Assembly (NCBI RefSeq): GCF_018437235.1
Contig: NZ_JAAMFJ010000007.1
Coordinates: forward strand, 38,106-102,105
Direction of reading: 5' to 3'
From: Fructobacillus papyrifericola
GTDB taxonomy: Bacteria > Bacillota > Bacilli > Lactobacillales > Lactobacillaceae
DNA length: 64,000 bases
The translations under genes were made by a program, and so were the position numbers. Positions 45,834 through 57,286 of the stretch are shown here, one piece after another. Positions within the stretch are counted from its first letter, which is position 1; the number at the start of each line of letters is the position of its first letter. The notes under the pieces were generated by a model. The model was given only the letters and a program-made list of their open reading frames with translations, searched no databases and was not told where the DNA came from.

Positions 45834-46606
45834 CCGGGGCCGTGCGTCGGCCATTGGTCTTGGCCAACTGGAAGATGAACATGGCACCGGATCAGGTGAA
45901 GCCCTACTTGGCAACTGTCTTACCGGAAGTTGAAAAGGATGAGGCTGCCGATGTGGCCATTGCCGCCCAGGACCTTTACCTGCCTGAGATGCTGTCGTTG
46001 ACTGCTTCTAGTCGCCTGATGCTTTCTGCTGAGAACGCCCACTGGACCGATGACGGAGCCTACACGGGCGAAACCTCTCCGAAGGCCCTGGCGGCGCTCG
46101 GAGTGGATTACGTTTTGATCGGCCACTTTGAACGGCGCAAGCTCTTTAATGAAACCGATGAACGGGTGAATTTGAAGACCAAGGCTGCGCTGAAAAACGG
46201 GTTGAAGCCAATTGTCGACTTGGATGAGGATTTGTCAGCCTACGCTTCTGCCGACCCGAAAACGGTTGTCTTGAAGCAACTGGCCCTGGCCTTGGACGGT
46301 ATTTCCGAAACGGCCATGAAGAACGTCGTGATTGCCTATGAGCCAACCTGGGCAATTGGCTCCGGGGAAGCTGCTTCCGCTGAGCAGGCTGAAAAGTCCG
46401 CCGCCCTGATTCGCGCTAGCCTGGCCAACTTGTATAGCCCGGCTTTGGCCGAACAGACCCGGATTCTCTACGGGGGCTCGGTCACGACGAAAAACGCCGC
46501 GGACTTCTTGTCGCAAGAAGACATTGATGGGATTTTGGTTGGTAAAGCCGCGCTGGACCCCAAGCAGTTCTTGGAGCTGATTGACATCGCCCAAGAAACC
46601 CGTTAA
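45830..46606 (+). CDS. tpiA: Triosephosphate isomerase, divergent
   Basis: 258 residues. Interconverts DHAP and glyceraldehyde 3-phosphate. Catalytic residues are present: Asn13 and Lys15 in ANWKMN, His99, Glu171 in AYEPTWAIG, and the phosphate loop YGGSV. Several otherwise near-invariant neighbours differ: GHSERR is GHFERR (Phe100), the Cys of the CVGE block is Asp130 in PIVDLDED, and VGGASL is VGKAAL. The fold and length are normal. In phosphoketolase-type heterofermenters TPI does not carry main carbon flux, which could relax constraint; activity should not be assumed. Confidence 0.93.
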   Translation: MTGAVRRPLVLANWKMNMAPDQVKPYLATVLPEVEKDEAADVAIAAQDLYLPEMLSLTASSRLMLSAENAHWTDDGAYTGETSPKALAALGVDYVLIGHFERRKLFNETDERVNLKTKAALKNGLKPIVDLDEDLSAYASADPKTVVLKQLALALDGISETAMKNVVIAYEPTWAIGSGEAASAEQAEKSAALIRASLANLYSPALAEQTRILYGGSVTTKNAADFLSQEDIDGILVGKAALDPKQFLELIDIAQETR

Positions 46607-46641
46607 AGCCTTTGCGACATCGCAAGAATTTAAGATCTTTT

Positions 46642-46670
46642 GTCAGTTGGCCTTGCCGACTGACTTTTTT
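46642..46670 (+). terminator. Terminator of tpiA
   Basis: GTCAGTTGGC, loop CTT, GCCGACTGAC, then T-run. Confidence 0.88.
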
Positions 46671-46705
46671 ATTGCAAATAAAGGGGGAAGTCTTCTAGTT
46701 TACTG

Positions 46706-46734
46706 TTCAATTTGCTAAATAAGGGTGGTATACT
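46706..46734 (+). promoter_or_regulatory. Promoter of eno
   Basis: -35 TTCAAT, 17-bp spacer, -10 TATACT (46729-46734). Confidence 0.7.
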
Positions 46735-46785
46735 TTAATTGGAATTATTTAAAGAATAACCCACAGACAAAAGGAGAACAGCTAA

Positions 46786-48111
<1,326 letters not shown>

Positions 48112-48122
48112 TTTGCTTAAGA

Positions 48123-48149
48123 AAAACGCTCCTCTGGGAGCGTTTTTTT
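48123..48149 (+). terminator. Terminator of eno
   Basis: AAAACGCTCC, loop TCTG, GGAGCGTTTT. Confidence 0.9.
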
Positions 48150-48200
48150 ATTTGCTTTCGTGTTAAGGTGTAGAACAAAGAAGTCAAAGGAGATGCTACC

Positions 48201-48776
48201 ATGCTAACACGCTGTCTTTGGGTCACCAACGGCCTGCTGATTCAAGAATTGGTCGATTACCACGATAACGAATATAGCCGGCCGGTTCATGATGAACAAA
48301 GGGCCTTTGAATACCTCTGCCTCGAACTCTTTCAATCCGGCCTGTCCTGGCAAACGGTATTAAGGAAGCGGGCAGCATTGAGGGAGGACTTCTTCGACTT
48401 TGATTTGGAGCGGGTGGCGGCCATGCGGCCGGTTGATGTGGAACGGTTGATGGCTGATCCGCGGATTATTCGCAACCGGCGCAAGATTGAGGCGGTGATT
48501 CGAAACGCCCAGCTGTTGTTGGACTGGCACCAATCCGGTGAACAACTGATCGATTGGCTCTGGTACTTTACCGATGGGGAGGTAATCGACATCGGCCCGG
48601 GTCCTGGGGAAAAGTTACCGGCGCAGACGACTTTATCAAAGGTGGTTTCGGCGGAATTGAAGCAGGCCGGCTTCTCCTTTACGGGACCGGTCGTGATCGA
48701 GTCCTTTTTGCAGGCCGTCGGCATTCACAATGGCCATAATCAAAACTGTGATTGGCATGATTTGATGGCAAAATAA
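48201..48776 (+). CDS. tag: DNA-3-methyladenine glycosylase I
   Basis: 191 residues. Removes 3-methyladenine from alkylated DNA. MLTRCLW supplies the first zinc Cys, VDYHDNEYSRPVHDE the first His, and HNGHNQNCDWH the last His/Cys ligands. LELFQSGLSWQTVLRKR is the substrate pocket with the catalytic Glu in FEYLCLE. AAAGGAG precedes ATG. Single gene. Confidence 0.93.
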   Translation: MLTRCLWVTNGLLIQELVDYHDNEYSRPVHDEQRAFEYLCLELFQSGLSWQTVLRKRAALREDFFDFDLERVAAMRPVDVERLMADPRIIRNRRKIEAVIRNAQLLLDWHQSGEQLIDWLWYFTDGEVIDIGPGPGEKLPAQTTLSKVVSAELKQAGFSFTGPVVIESFLQAVGIHNGHNQNCDWHDLMAK

Positions 48777-48777
48777 A

Positions 48778-48809
48778 AAGAGGAGGAGCGCTTGCTCTTC
48801 CTCTTTTTT
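48778..48809 (+). terminator. Terminator of tag
   Basis: AAGAGGA-GGAGC, loop GCTT, GCTCT-TCCTCTT, T-run. Confidence 0.85.
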
Positions 48810-48820
48810 CGTTCATAGAA

Positions 48821-48892
48821 TGCGCGATCCGGGAGTCGAACCCGGATTGCAAGAACCGGAATCTTGCGTGCTATCCATTACACCAACCGCGC
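48821..48892 (-). tRNA. tRNA-Arg (anticodon CCG)
   Basis: 72 nt on the complement. Acceptor GCGCGGT/ATCGCGC with one G-T pair, discriminator A, anticodon stem CAAGA/TCTTG with loop TTCCGGT, T-arm GGGTTCGACTCCC. Reads CGG. Confidence 0.93.
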
Positions 48893-48910
48893 GAACTATG
48901 TTATTATAAC

Positions 48911-49546
48911 CTACTTTTTTGGAATTTCCAAGTAGGTCTCACCAATCTTTTTGAAGGTAATGCGCCCTGCAAAGCGGTTGGTTAAGGCGTTTTCAAAGTC
49001 GGCCACGGCCGCTGGGTCAACGGCTACCTGATGGTGGACGGCCGTGTCAAAGACCGTGTCCAGCAGGGGGTAGTCTTCTTCTTTTAGCCAATAAGTCAGC
49101 TCATCGTTATTGGAGTAGTCGACGGTCAGTTCGAGAACGGCCCGGTTTAAACGCTGAACTAGGCCTAGGGCGTCTAGTCCCTGGGCCGTCGTCCCCGCAT
49201 AGGCGCGAATCAAGCCACCGGCCCCCAATTTGATACCTCCAAAGTAACGGGTAACAACCGCTAGGACGTTGTGGACTCCCTGCTTCTGCAGGACTTCAAG
49301 CATTGGCACGCCAGCGGTGCCAGAGGGCTCGCCGTTGTCCGAGTAGCGTTTGATTTCATCGTTATCGCCAATCACGTAAGCGAAGACGTTGTGCGTGGCC
49401 TTGTAGTGCTCCTTGTTTATCCGCTCAATCCTTTCCTTGGCCTCTTCTTCGCTGTTGACGCGTGCCAGGTAGATGAGAAAGTCGGACTTCTTAATGGTCT
49501 GTTGCCAGTGGCCCTCTTCTGGTTTTAGTAAGTAAAAGTCTTCCAT
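48911..49546 (-). CDS. YigZ/IMPACT family protein
   Basis: 211 residues. The UPF0029 N-terminal domain has the signature YSDNGEPSGTAGVPML and VTRYFGGIKLGAGGLIRAY; a small C-terminal domain follows. In eukaryotes IMPACT regulates GCN2; the bacterial role is not settled. The gene is typically beside comFA in lactic acid bacteria, here divergent with a 69-base gap. Confidence 0.9.
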   Translation of the reverse strand: MEDFYLLKPEEGHWQQTIKKSDFLIYLARVNSEEEAKERIERINKEHYKATHNVFAYVIGDNDEIKRYSDNGEPSGTAGVPMLEVLQKQGVHNVLAVVTRYFGGIKLGAGGLIRAYAGTTAQGLDALGLVQRLNRAVLELTVDYSNNDELTYWLKEEDYPLLDTVFDTAVHHQVAVDPAAVADFENALTNRFAGRITFKKIGETYLEIPKK

Positions 49547-49615
49547 GCCTCGTATTATAACATGAAGGTAATTCAGCAGTTAGTCGCCATGGCGTGACAG
49601 GGGAGGTGGGTCTTT

Positions 49616-50893
49616 ATGGAGCATGAAAACTTGTACGGCCGCTTGCATACCTGGCCGAAGAACCGGCCTGTTCCAGAAGGCGCCCAAGTTTTACCGGTGC
49701 GTGTCAACGGCCGTTGTTTTCGCTGTGCCGGTCGCCGAAAGGCCCTCTTGCCACATGGCCAAAGTTACTGCCTCGATTGTCTAATGATTGGCCGGGTATC
49801 GTCACTCGATTGCTTTTTAACGATTCCGGAAGCAAACGACTTTGCGCAATTGAGGCAAATGCGCTGGCAGGGTCAGTTGACTGAGAGACAGCAGGAGGCA
49901 AGTGCAGCGCTCCTGGAAAATCTGAAGGCTGGTCGAGACCAACTGCTTTTTGCGGTTACGGGAGCCGGTAAGACGGAGATGCTCTTTCCAATTCTCGATT
50001 GGGCCTTGGACCAGCGAATGCGCATTGCCTTTGTGGCCCCGCGAGTGGACGTGGTCTTAGAGTTGGCCCCGCGAATTCAGGCTGCCTTTGAGGTAACCAT
50101 GCAGGTTCTCTATGGCGACCAAGTGGCTCCCTACCAATACAGTCAACTGGTCCTTGCCACCACGCATCAGCTCATGCGCTTTTACAGGGCCTTTGACCTG
50201 GTCATCATCGATGAGGTTGATGCCTTTCCATACAGGGGGAATAAGACGCTTGAACGAGCAATTCAGCAAGCCAAGAAAGAACAGGGCCGCTTGCTTTGGA
50301 TGACGGCAACGGCTAGTCCGGCCATGCTGCGGGCGGTCAAAAAACAAAAGCTAATCCTAGTGTCTTTGCCTGCTCGTTTTCACGGTGGACCCTTGCCCAA
50401 TCTGCAAGTTGTTTATGCGCCGAACTGGTCAAAGCGGCTGCCCGGTAAGATTGAGAAAAGACTACGGCAGTGGCTAAAGGAGCAGAAGCCCTTCTTTGTC
50501 TTTGTACCGAAGGTGGCTGACTTAGAAAGGGTCTGTCAGCATGTCCAAAGGGCCTTGGGTAATGAAGGGAAGGGCGAAACCGTGCATGCTAAAGACCCCA
50601 ACCGTCTCGGAAAAGTCGCAAAAATGCGAGCAGGTGACTTCGACTTTTTAGTAACGACGACCATTTTGGAGCGGGGCGTGACCCTGTCGAATCTACAGGT
50701 GTTGATTCTCGGTGCTGATGATCCGACTTTTACAAGGGAGGCCTTAGTGCAGATGGCCGGTCGGGTTGGCCGGGACAAAAACCATTCGGATGGCGACGTG
50801 TTGGCGGTAGTTAGCGGTCCGAGCCGACGTGTCAAGGCGGCCCAAAAAGAAATTCGCCTGGTTAATGAGCGCGCCGAGAGGAGGCATCGATGA
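49616..50893 (+). CDS. comFA: ComFA, competence DNA-uptake helicase
   Basis: 425 residues. Drives single-stranded DNA import during transformation. A four-Cys zinc site lies near the N-terminus (CFRC at about 36-39 and CLDC at about 53-56). It is followed by DEAD-type helicase motifs: Walker A FAVTGAGKTEM, Walker B IIDEVDAFP, MTATAS, and motif VI QMAGRVGRD. GGGAGG precedes the ATG. No ComX-type box was seen upstream. The end overlaps comFC (ATGA). Confidence 0.93.
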   Translation: MEHENLYGRLHTWPKNRPVPEGAQVLPVRVNGRCFRCAGRRKALLPHGQSYCLDCLMIGRVSSLDCFLTIPEANDFAQLRQMRWQGQLTERQQEASAALLENLKAGRDQLLFAVTGAGKTEMLFPILDWALDQRMRIAFVAPRVDVVLELAPRIQAAFEVTMQVLYGDQVAPYQYSQLVLATTHQLMRFYRAFDLVIIDEVDAFPYRGNKTLERAIQQAKKEQGRLLWMTATASPAMLRAVKKQKLILVSLPARFHGGPLPNLQVVYAPNWSKRLPGKIEKRLRQWLKEQKPFFVFVPKVADLERVCQHVQRALGNEGKGETVHAKDPNRLGKVAKMRAGDFDFLVTTTILERGVTLSNLQVLILGADDPTFTREALVQMAGRVGRDKNHSDGDVLAVVSGPSRRVKAAQKEIRLVNERAERRHR

Positions 50894-51585
50894 ACTGTTT
50901 GCTATGTGCAGAGCCCCTTGTTGAAGAGCAGTCCCTTTTCTACTTGCTGACCGGCTACCGACCAGGCAAAGGGTTGCTCTGTCCAATCTGTTTGAAGCAA
51001 TTTCAAAAAATCGGGCCCGTTTCCTGTCCGGGTTGCGGCCGAATCCAAGACGAGTGGCGGCTCTGTCAGGATTGTGAGCGTTGGAAGCATCAGGGACAAG
51101 CACTGCTCGAAAACCAGGCCCTTTATCAATATAACCAGCAGATGAAAGACTATATGGCCCGCTACAAGTTTATTGGCGATTACCGCCTCCGCCGGGTCTT
51201 TGCACAGGAAATGAGAGGGGCGGTTGGCAAGAAAATGCAAGAGGAACGGCTCGATCTGCTGGTACCGATTCCCATCAGCACAGAACGAATGGGTTCACGG
51301 GGCTTTAATCAGGTGCTGCCCCTTCTGCCAAAGTCAAAGAGGATGGAAGAGCTCCTAGCGGTTTTGCCTGGAAAACGAATCGATCAATCGGCTTTAAAGC
51401 GGGCAGACCGTTTAAGGAGTCGACAACCTTTTGAATTGGTCGAAGGAGCGAAGACTTTACTAGCGGGCCGGTCGGTCCTGTTAGTGGACGATGTCTATAC
51501 CACCGGTCGAACGCTCTATCATGCGGCTCATCTTTTACTTGAAGCGGGCGCCACACGAGTTTGCAGTCTAACCTTGGCCCGCTAA
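50890..51585 (+). CDS. comFC: ComFC, competence phosphoribosyltransferase-like protein
   Basis: 231 residues. An N-terminal zinc ribbon with four CxxC-type pairs (CLLC, CPIC, CPGC, CQDC) precedes a phosphoribosyltransferase fold with VLLVDDVYTTGRTL. Works with ComFA in DNA uptake. The hpf gene that normally follows comFC in Bacilli is absent; mreB comes next. No strong terminator follows: CCCCGT/ACGGGG with a large loop at 51596-51624 is the only hairpin. Confidence 0.93.
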   Translation: MNCLLCAEPLVEEQSLFYLLTGYRPGKGLLCPICLKQFQKIGPVSCPGCGRIQDEWRLCQDCERWKHQGQALLENQALYQYNQQMKDYMARYKFIGDYRLRRVFAQEMRGAVGKKMQEERLDLLVPIPISTERMGSRGFNQVLPLLPKSKRMEELLAVLPGKRIDQSALKRADRLRSRQPFELVEGAKTLLAGRSVLLVDDVYTTGRTLYHAAHLLLEAGATRVCSLTLAR

Positions 51586-51662
51586 TTTTAAATGCCCCCG
51601 TGAAAAAATATGGCCAAAACGGGGATGCTTAAGAAATCCTAAGGTTTCAACGGAATGCTCCC

Positions 51663-51689
51663 TTGTTCAAAGGCGAAATATGGTATAAT
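51663..51689 (+). promoter_or_regulatory. Promoter of the mreB-rodA operon
   Basis: Extended -10 TGGTATAAT (51681-51689) with TTGTTC 15 bases upstream of the hexamer. Confidence 0.65.
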
Positions 51690-51753
51690 TGAAAGGATTT
51701 TAGGGAAGCGATTCCGTCTTCCTCAAGTAAGCAAAATTTGGAGTAAATGAACC

Positions 51754-52737
51754 ATGGCAAGAGATATTGGAATTGATTTGGGAACAGCCAATGTGTTGAT
51801 CTATGTTGAAGGTGAAGGAGTGGTTTTGAACGAACCATCCGTTGTTGCCGTTGACGATAAGACCGACCGCGTGTTGGCCGTTGGTGCTGAAGCCTACCGC
51901 ATGGTCGGCCGTACGCCTGGAAACATCCGTGCCGTTCGTCCTTTGAAGGATGGCGTGATTTCGGACTTTGACATCACGGAAGCAATGTTGACTTACTTCG
52001 TGAACAAGTTGAACGTGAAGGGCTTCATGTCAAAGCCAAACATCATGATTTGTGCGCCAACCAACATTTCTGAAATCGAACGTAAGGCCATCATTCAGGC
52101 CGCTGAAAAGGCCGGTGGTGCCAAGGTTTACTTGGACTACGAACCAAAGGTTGCAGCCATTGGAGCCGGCTTGGACATCTTCAAGCCCGTTGGTTCCATG
52201 GTGATTGACATGGGTGGTGGAACTTCTGATATCGCCATCCTGTCACTTGGTGACATCGTTGTTGCCGAATCAATCCGTGTTGCCGGTGATCGCATGAACG
52301 TGGACATCGTCAACTACTTGAAGCGCGAACACAACTTGGTGGTTGGTGAACGTTCTGCCGAAACCATCAAGATTGAAATCGGTTCCGCTTTGCCATCTGA
52401 AAATCCAAAGACCATGGCCGTTCGTGGACGTGATAACTTCCAAGGAATGCCACAGACGATTACGGTTAACGCCAACGAAATCGAATCCGCCTTGCACGAA
52501 ACGCTGTCACAAATTGCTGACGCCGCTCACTTGGCTTTGTCAAAGTTGCCACCAGAATTGGCTGCCGACATTATTGACCGTGGTATCATGTTGACCGGTG
52601 GTGGGGCCCTTCTTGAAGGAATTGACAAGTTCTTGTCAGACCGTCTTGGTGTGCCTGTCTTCATCGCTGATTCCCCATTGGACAACGTTGCCAAGGGAAC
52701 GGGTGCCTTGCTCGAACACATGATGGCTAAGGACTAA
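51754..52737 (+). CDS. mreB: MreB/Mbl actin-like rod-shape protein
   Basis: 327 residues. Forms filaments that guide lateral wall synthesis. Actin-fold phosphate loops: IGIDLGTANVLIY, VIDMGGGTSDIAILS, and GIMLTGGGALLEGI. The short N-terminus without MreB's longer loops and the position before DUF2969-rodA fit Mbl as well. Cotranscribed with the next two genes. Confidence 0.95.
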   Translation: MARDIGIDLGTANVLIYVEGEGVVLNEPSVVAVDDKTDRVLAVGAEAYRMVGRTPGNIRAVRPLKDGVISDFDITEAMLTYFVNKLNVKGFMSKPNIMICAPTNISEIERKAIIQAAEKAGGAKVYLDYEPKVAAIGAGLDIFKPVGSMVIDMGGGTSDIAILSLGDIVVAESIRVAGDRMNVDIVNYLKREHNLVVGERSAETIKIEIGSALPSENPKTMAVRGRDNFQGMPQTITVNANEIESALHETLSQIADAAHLALSKLPPELAADIIDRGIMLTGGGALLEGIDKFLSDRLGVPVFIADSPLDNVAKGTGALLEHMMAKD

Positions 52738-52748
52738 GGAGTTTTTTG

Positions 52749-52958
52749 ATGTCGAAGAAAAATCAGAGCTTTGCTGTTTCCTTGAAAAAGGAAGACGATT
52801 TGACGAAGGTCTTCGTTGAAGAACGCGAAATCGGTCAGATTGAAAAGAACCAGGGGGCCTTTGTTGGGACGCTTGGTAAGCAGGTTGTGATTGCTTCTGC
52901 TCAATCGGAAGACGAAGCATTGCAAACCATGCTTGCGACTTACAACCTTTACTATTAA
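52749..52958 (+). CDS. DUF2969 family protein
   Basis: 69 residues from ATG 52749, after GGAG. Small, soluble and charged (FAVSLKKEDDLTKVFVEERE; ends TYNLYY). DUF2969 proteins are found between mreB/mbl and rodA in lactic acid bacteria. Function unknown; location suggests cell shape. Confidence 0.8.
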   Translation: MSKKNQSFAVSLKKEDDLTKVFVEEREIGQIEKNQGAFVGTLGKQVVIASAQSEDEALQTMLATYNLYY

Positions 52959-53029
52959 AGTTTGAAAAGAATCCTTTGCCTCGGCAAGGGGTTTTTGTAC
53001 ATAAAGACTCATTATTTAGGGAGAAAACG

Positions 53030-54241
53030 ATGCAACGTATCGGTGCTCATCAATCAAACCGGACTTCCGCTTCCGAACTGGACTGGGGAATGATTCTGGT
53101 CCTTATCTTGCTCATGTTGATTGGAATCTATTCGCTCTATTTCGCCATTCTAAACGGTGGAAAGGGGGCCTCACCCATTCGGGCGGTCATTATGCAGCTG
53201 CTTTACTGGGTGGTTGGTGCCTTCATGATTGCCTTTATCATGCGCTTTGACGCCTTTCAACTCTGGCGCTTGGCACCGGTTGCATACGGACTCGGAATTG
53301 TCCTCTTAATCGGGGTGCTCTTCTTCTATAACCGTGCCTTGGCTGCCTCTGCCGGTGCCAAGTCCTGGATTGCCTTTGGACCGGTTTCTCTGCAGCCCTC
53401 AGAAGTCGTTAAGCCGGCTTTCATCCTGATGCTTTCCAAAGTCGTGGCCAACCACAACCGACTTTATCCGGAGCACACGGTTGATTCCGACTGGCTTTTG
53501 ATTGGAAAGATGGTCGGGGTCTTCCTGCCGGTTGCACTGCTAATCGCCTTGCAAAATGATTTGGGAACCCTTCTGGTCTTCATCGCCATGCTCGGTGGAA
53601 TTACCATTGTTTCTGGCATTACTTGGCGCATTCTTGGCCCAATCTTGATTGCGGCTGGGACCTTTGGTTCCTTGATGCTCTTCTTGGTTACCTCGGCCAT
53701 CGGACGAAGCATTCTGGGTGCCTTTGGCTTCCAAGCCTACCAGTTTGCCCGAATCGATGCCTGGCTGCACCCGGGACAGGATACGTCGGACACGGGTTAT
53801 CAGACGTATCAGAACTTGAAGGCCATCGGGTCCGGTCAGTTCTGGGGATCTGGTTTTGGTAACATGCGAGTCTTTGTGCCGGTCCGTGAATCCGACATGA
53901 TCTTTTCGGTTGTTGGTGAATCCTTCGGCTTTGTCGGGGGCGCCTTCTTGATTGCCGTTTACTTCTTGCTGCTCTACTTGATGATCAAGGCGACTTTCAA
54001 AGCTCGCAACTCCTTTTACGCATACATAGCAACTGGCGTTGTGGTCATGGTCCTCTTCCACGTCTTTGAAAACATTGGGATGAACATCGGCCTTCTGCCA
54101 CTGACTGGAATTCCACTGCCCTTTATTTCGCAGGGAGGATCGTCTTTGCTTTCCAATATGATAGGAGTGGGGCTGATCATGTCCATGTCTTACCAGCAGC
54201 AAAGTCGAACCTTTAACGAATCAAATGACTTCTCACTCTAA
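53030..54241 (+). CDS. rodA: RodA, SEDS-family peptidoglycan glycosyltransferase
   Basis: 403 residues from ATG 53030, preceded by GGGAG. Polymerises lipid II for wall elongation in the membrane. Ten hydrophobic segments. SEDS signatures: SWIAFGPVSLQPSEVVKPAF (with the acidic residue region), ESDMIFSVVGESFGFVG, and LTGIPLPFISQGGSSLL near the C-terminus. Confidence 0.95.
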   Translation: MQRIGAHQSNRTSASELDWGMILVLILLMLIGIYSLYFAILNGGKGASPIRAVIMQLLYWVVGAFMIAFIMRFDAFQLWRLAPVAYGLGIVLLIGVLFFYNRALAASAGAKSWIAFGPVSLQPSEVVKPAFILMLSKVVANHNRLYPEHTVDSDWLLIGKMVGVFLPVALLIALQNDLGTLLVFIAMLGGITIVSGITWRILGPILIAAGTFGSLMLFLVTSAIGRSILGAFGFQAYQFARIDAWLHPGQDTSDTGYQTYQNLKAIGSGQFWGSGFGNMRVFVPVRESDMIFSVVGESFGFVGGAFLIAVYFLLLYLMIKATFKARNSFYAYIATGVVVMVLFHVFENIGMNIGLLPLTGIPLPFISQGGSSLLSNMIGVGLIMSMSYQQQSRTFNESNDFSL

Positions 54242-54251
54242 GGGGGAATTC

Positions 54252-56437
<2,186 letters not shown>

Positions 56438-56440
56438 TAA

Positions 56441-56468
56441 AAAAGCAGACCGAAAGGTCTGCTTTTTT
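56441..56468. terminator. Bidirectional terminator between ddl and uspA
   Basis: AAAAGCAGACC, loop GAAA, GGTCTGCTTTT. Confidence 0.9.
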
Positions 56469-56484
56469 ATATTGGAAGGGCTTA

Positions 56485-56936
56485 TCATTTCTCGCGGACG
56501 ACCAGCACGTCGGTTTTACTAATTCGTGTAACGTAGGAGGTAACAGAACCAACCACCAAACGCTCCACGGCGTTTAGCCGGTTGCCCCAATAATGATCAA
56601 GTCGGCGTGAATTTCTTCTGGAATATCGTGGGCCAACAGGGCCTTTGGGGAGCCGTAATCAATTCGGTAATCAACCGTTTCAATCCCTGCTTTTTGGGCT
56701 TCTGCTTTATAAGCTTCCAGCATCTGGCGGGCGTCTTCGGTAACGGTATCCACCATGCTGTTATCAAAGGCGGAGATGTTATGAATGGCCCGAGTATCAA
56801 TCACGTTGGCCAGCGTGATTTGACTCTGCTTTTCCCCGCCCAGGTTTTTCGCCAATTGGATGGCCCGGTGCAAGGCAGCCTGCGATTCCTGTGAACCGTC
56901 CATTGGGACGAGAATTTGTTGGTAGAATTCGGACAT
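56485..56936 (-). pseudogene. uspA: Universal stress protein UspA, frameshifted near the C-terminus
   Basis: Start ATG (complement of 56934-56936) after GGAGG. The frame runs MSEFYQQILVPMDGSQES... to DLIIIGATG and stops at TAA. In the next frame the complement reads LNAVERLVVGSVTSYVTRIS and ends VLVVREK at 56485, exactly the missing Usp C-terminus with its ATP-binding G-x9-G-S/T loop. One base added after GGC near 56578 restores a 150-residue protein. As written the last 35 residues, including the phosphate-binding loop, are lost. Confidence 0.88.
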
Positions 56937-56987
56937 GGTGGTGCCTCCTTTTTTCTTAAGTATAGCCCTGGCGTGAAAAAATGACAA

Positions 56988-57213
56988 TAAAAAAAGCCCA
57001 CCCGCAGGTGGACTCGTGGGTCATGCCCACGATACTTCCTTGGCACCGTTAATCGCTGCTCAGATTTTCCTCGAAGTTATCGAGGTGGGCGGTTCATGTT
57101 CGAGCCGACCTACCAAATGAGAAGGCTTGGTTGGCTTGTCGCAATTCCCGTCCAAATAAAAAGGTTGTAAGGAAAAAGCTGGTGTTGCAGCAACGCGTAT
57201 ACCGAAGTATTCG
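56988..57213 (-). ncRNA. ssrS: 6S-like RNA (lacto-usp type) with terminator, upstream of uspA
   Basis: A minus-strand -10 TATACT (57219-57224) starts a transcript of about 220 nt. The 5' CGAATACTTC pairs with the 3' GAAGTATCG, and CGTTGCTGC pairs with GCAGCG...ACG just inside. The interior forms a long hairpin (GCC-ACCAA/TTGGT...GGC) and a CCTCGA/TCGAGG hairpin near the 3' side, with open central loops. After the closing stem come CGTGGG/CCCACG and a terminator (GTCCACC/GGGTGGGC plus T-run). Shape, size and place before usp fit the lacto-usp motif, regarded as the 6S RNA of Lactobacillales. It fills the 300-base gap between uspA and rarA. Confidence 0.6.
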
Positions 57214-57286
57214 TCTCTAGTATAGGAAAAAAATTCTTAAAATAACAGTCTTGACAGAGTGGAATTTTCGATTTAACGGTGCAAAG

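Noticed and set aside
49547..49615. ComX-type promoter box before comFA
   Set aside because: The TACGAATA-type box was looked for in the 69-base gap and not found.
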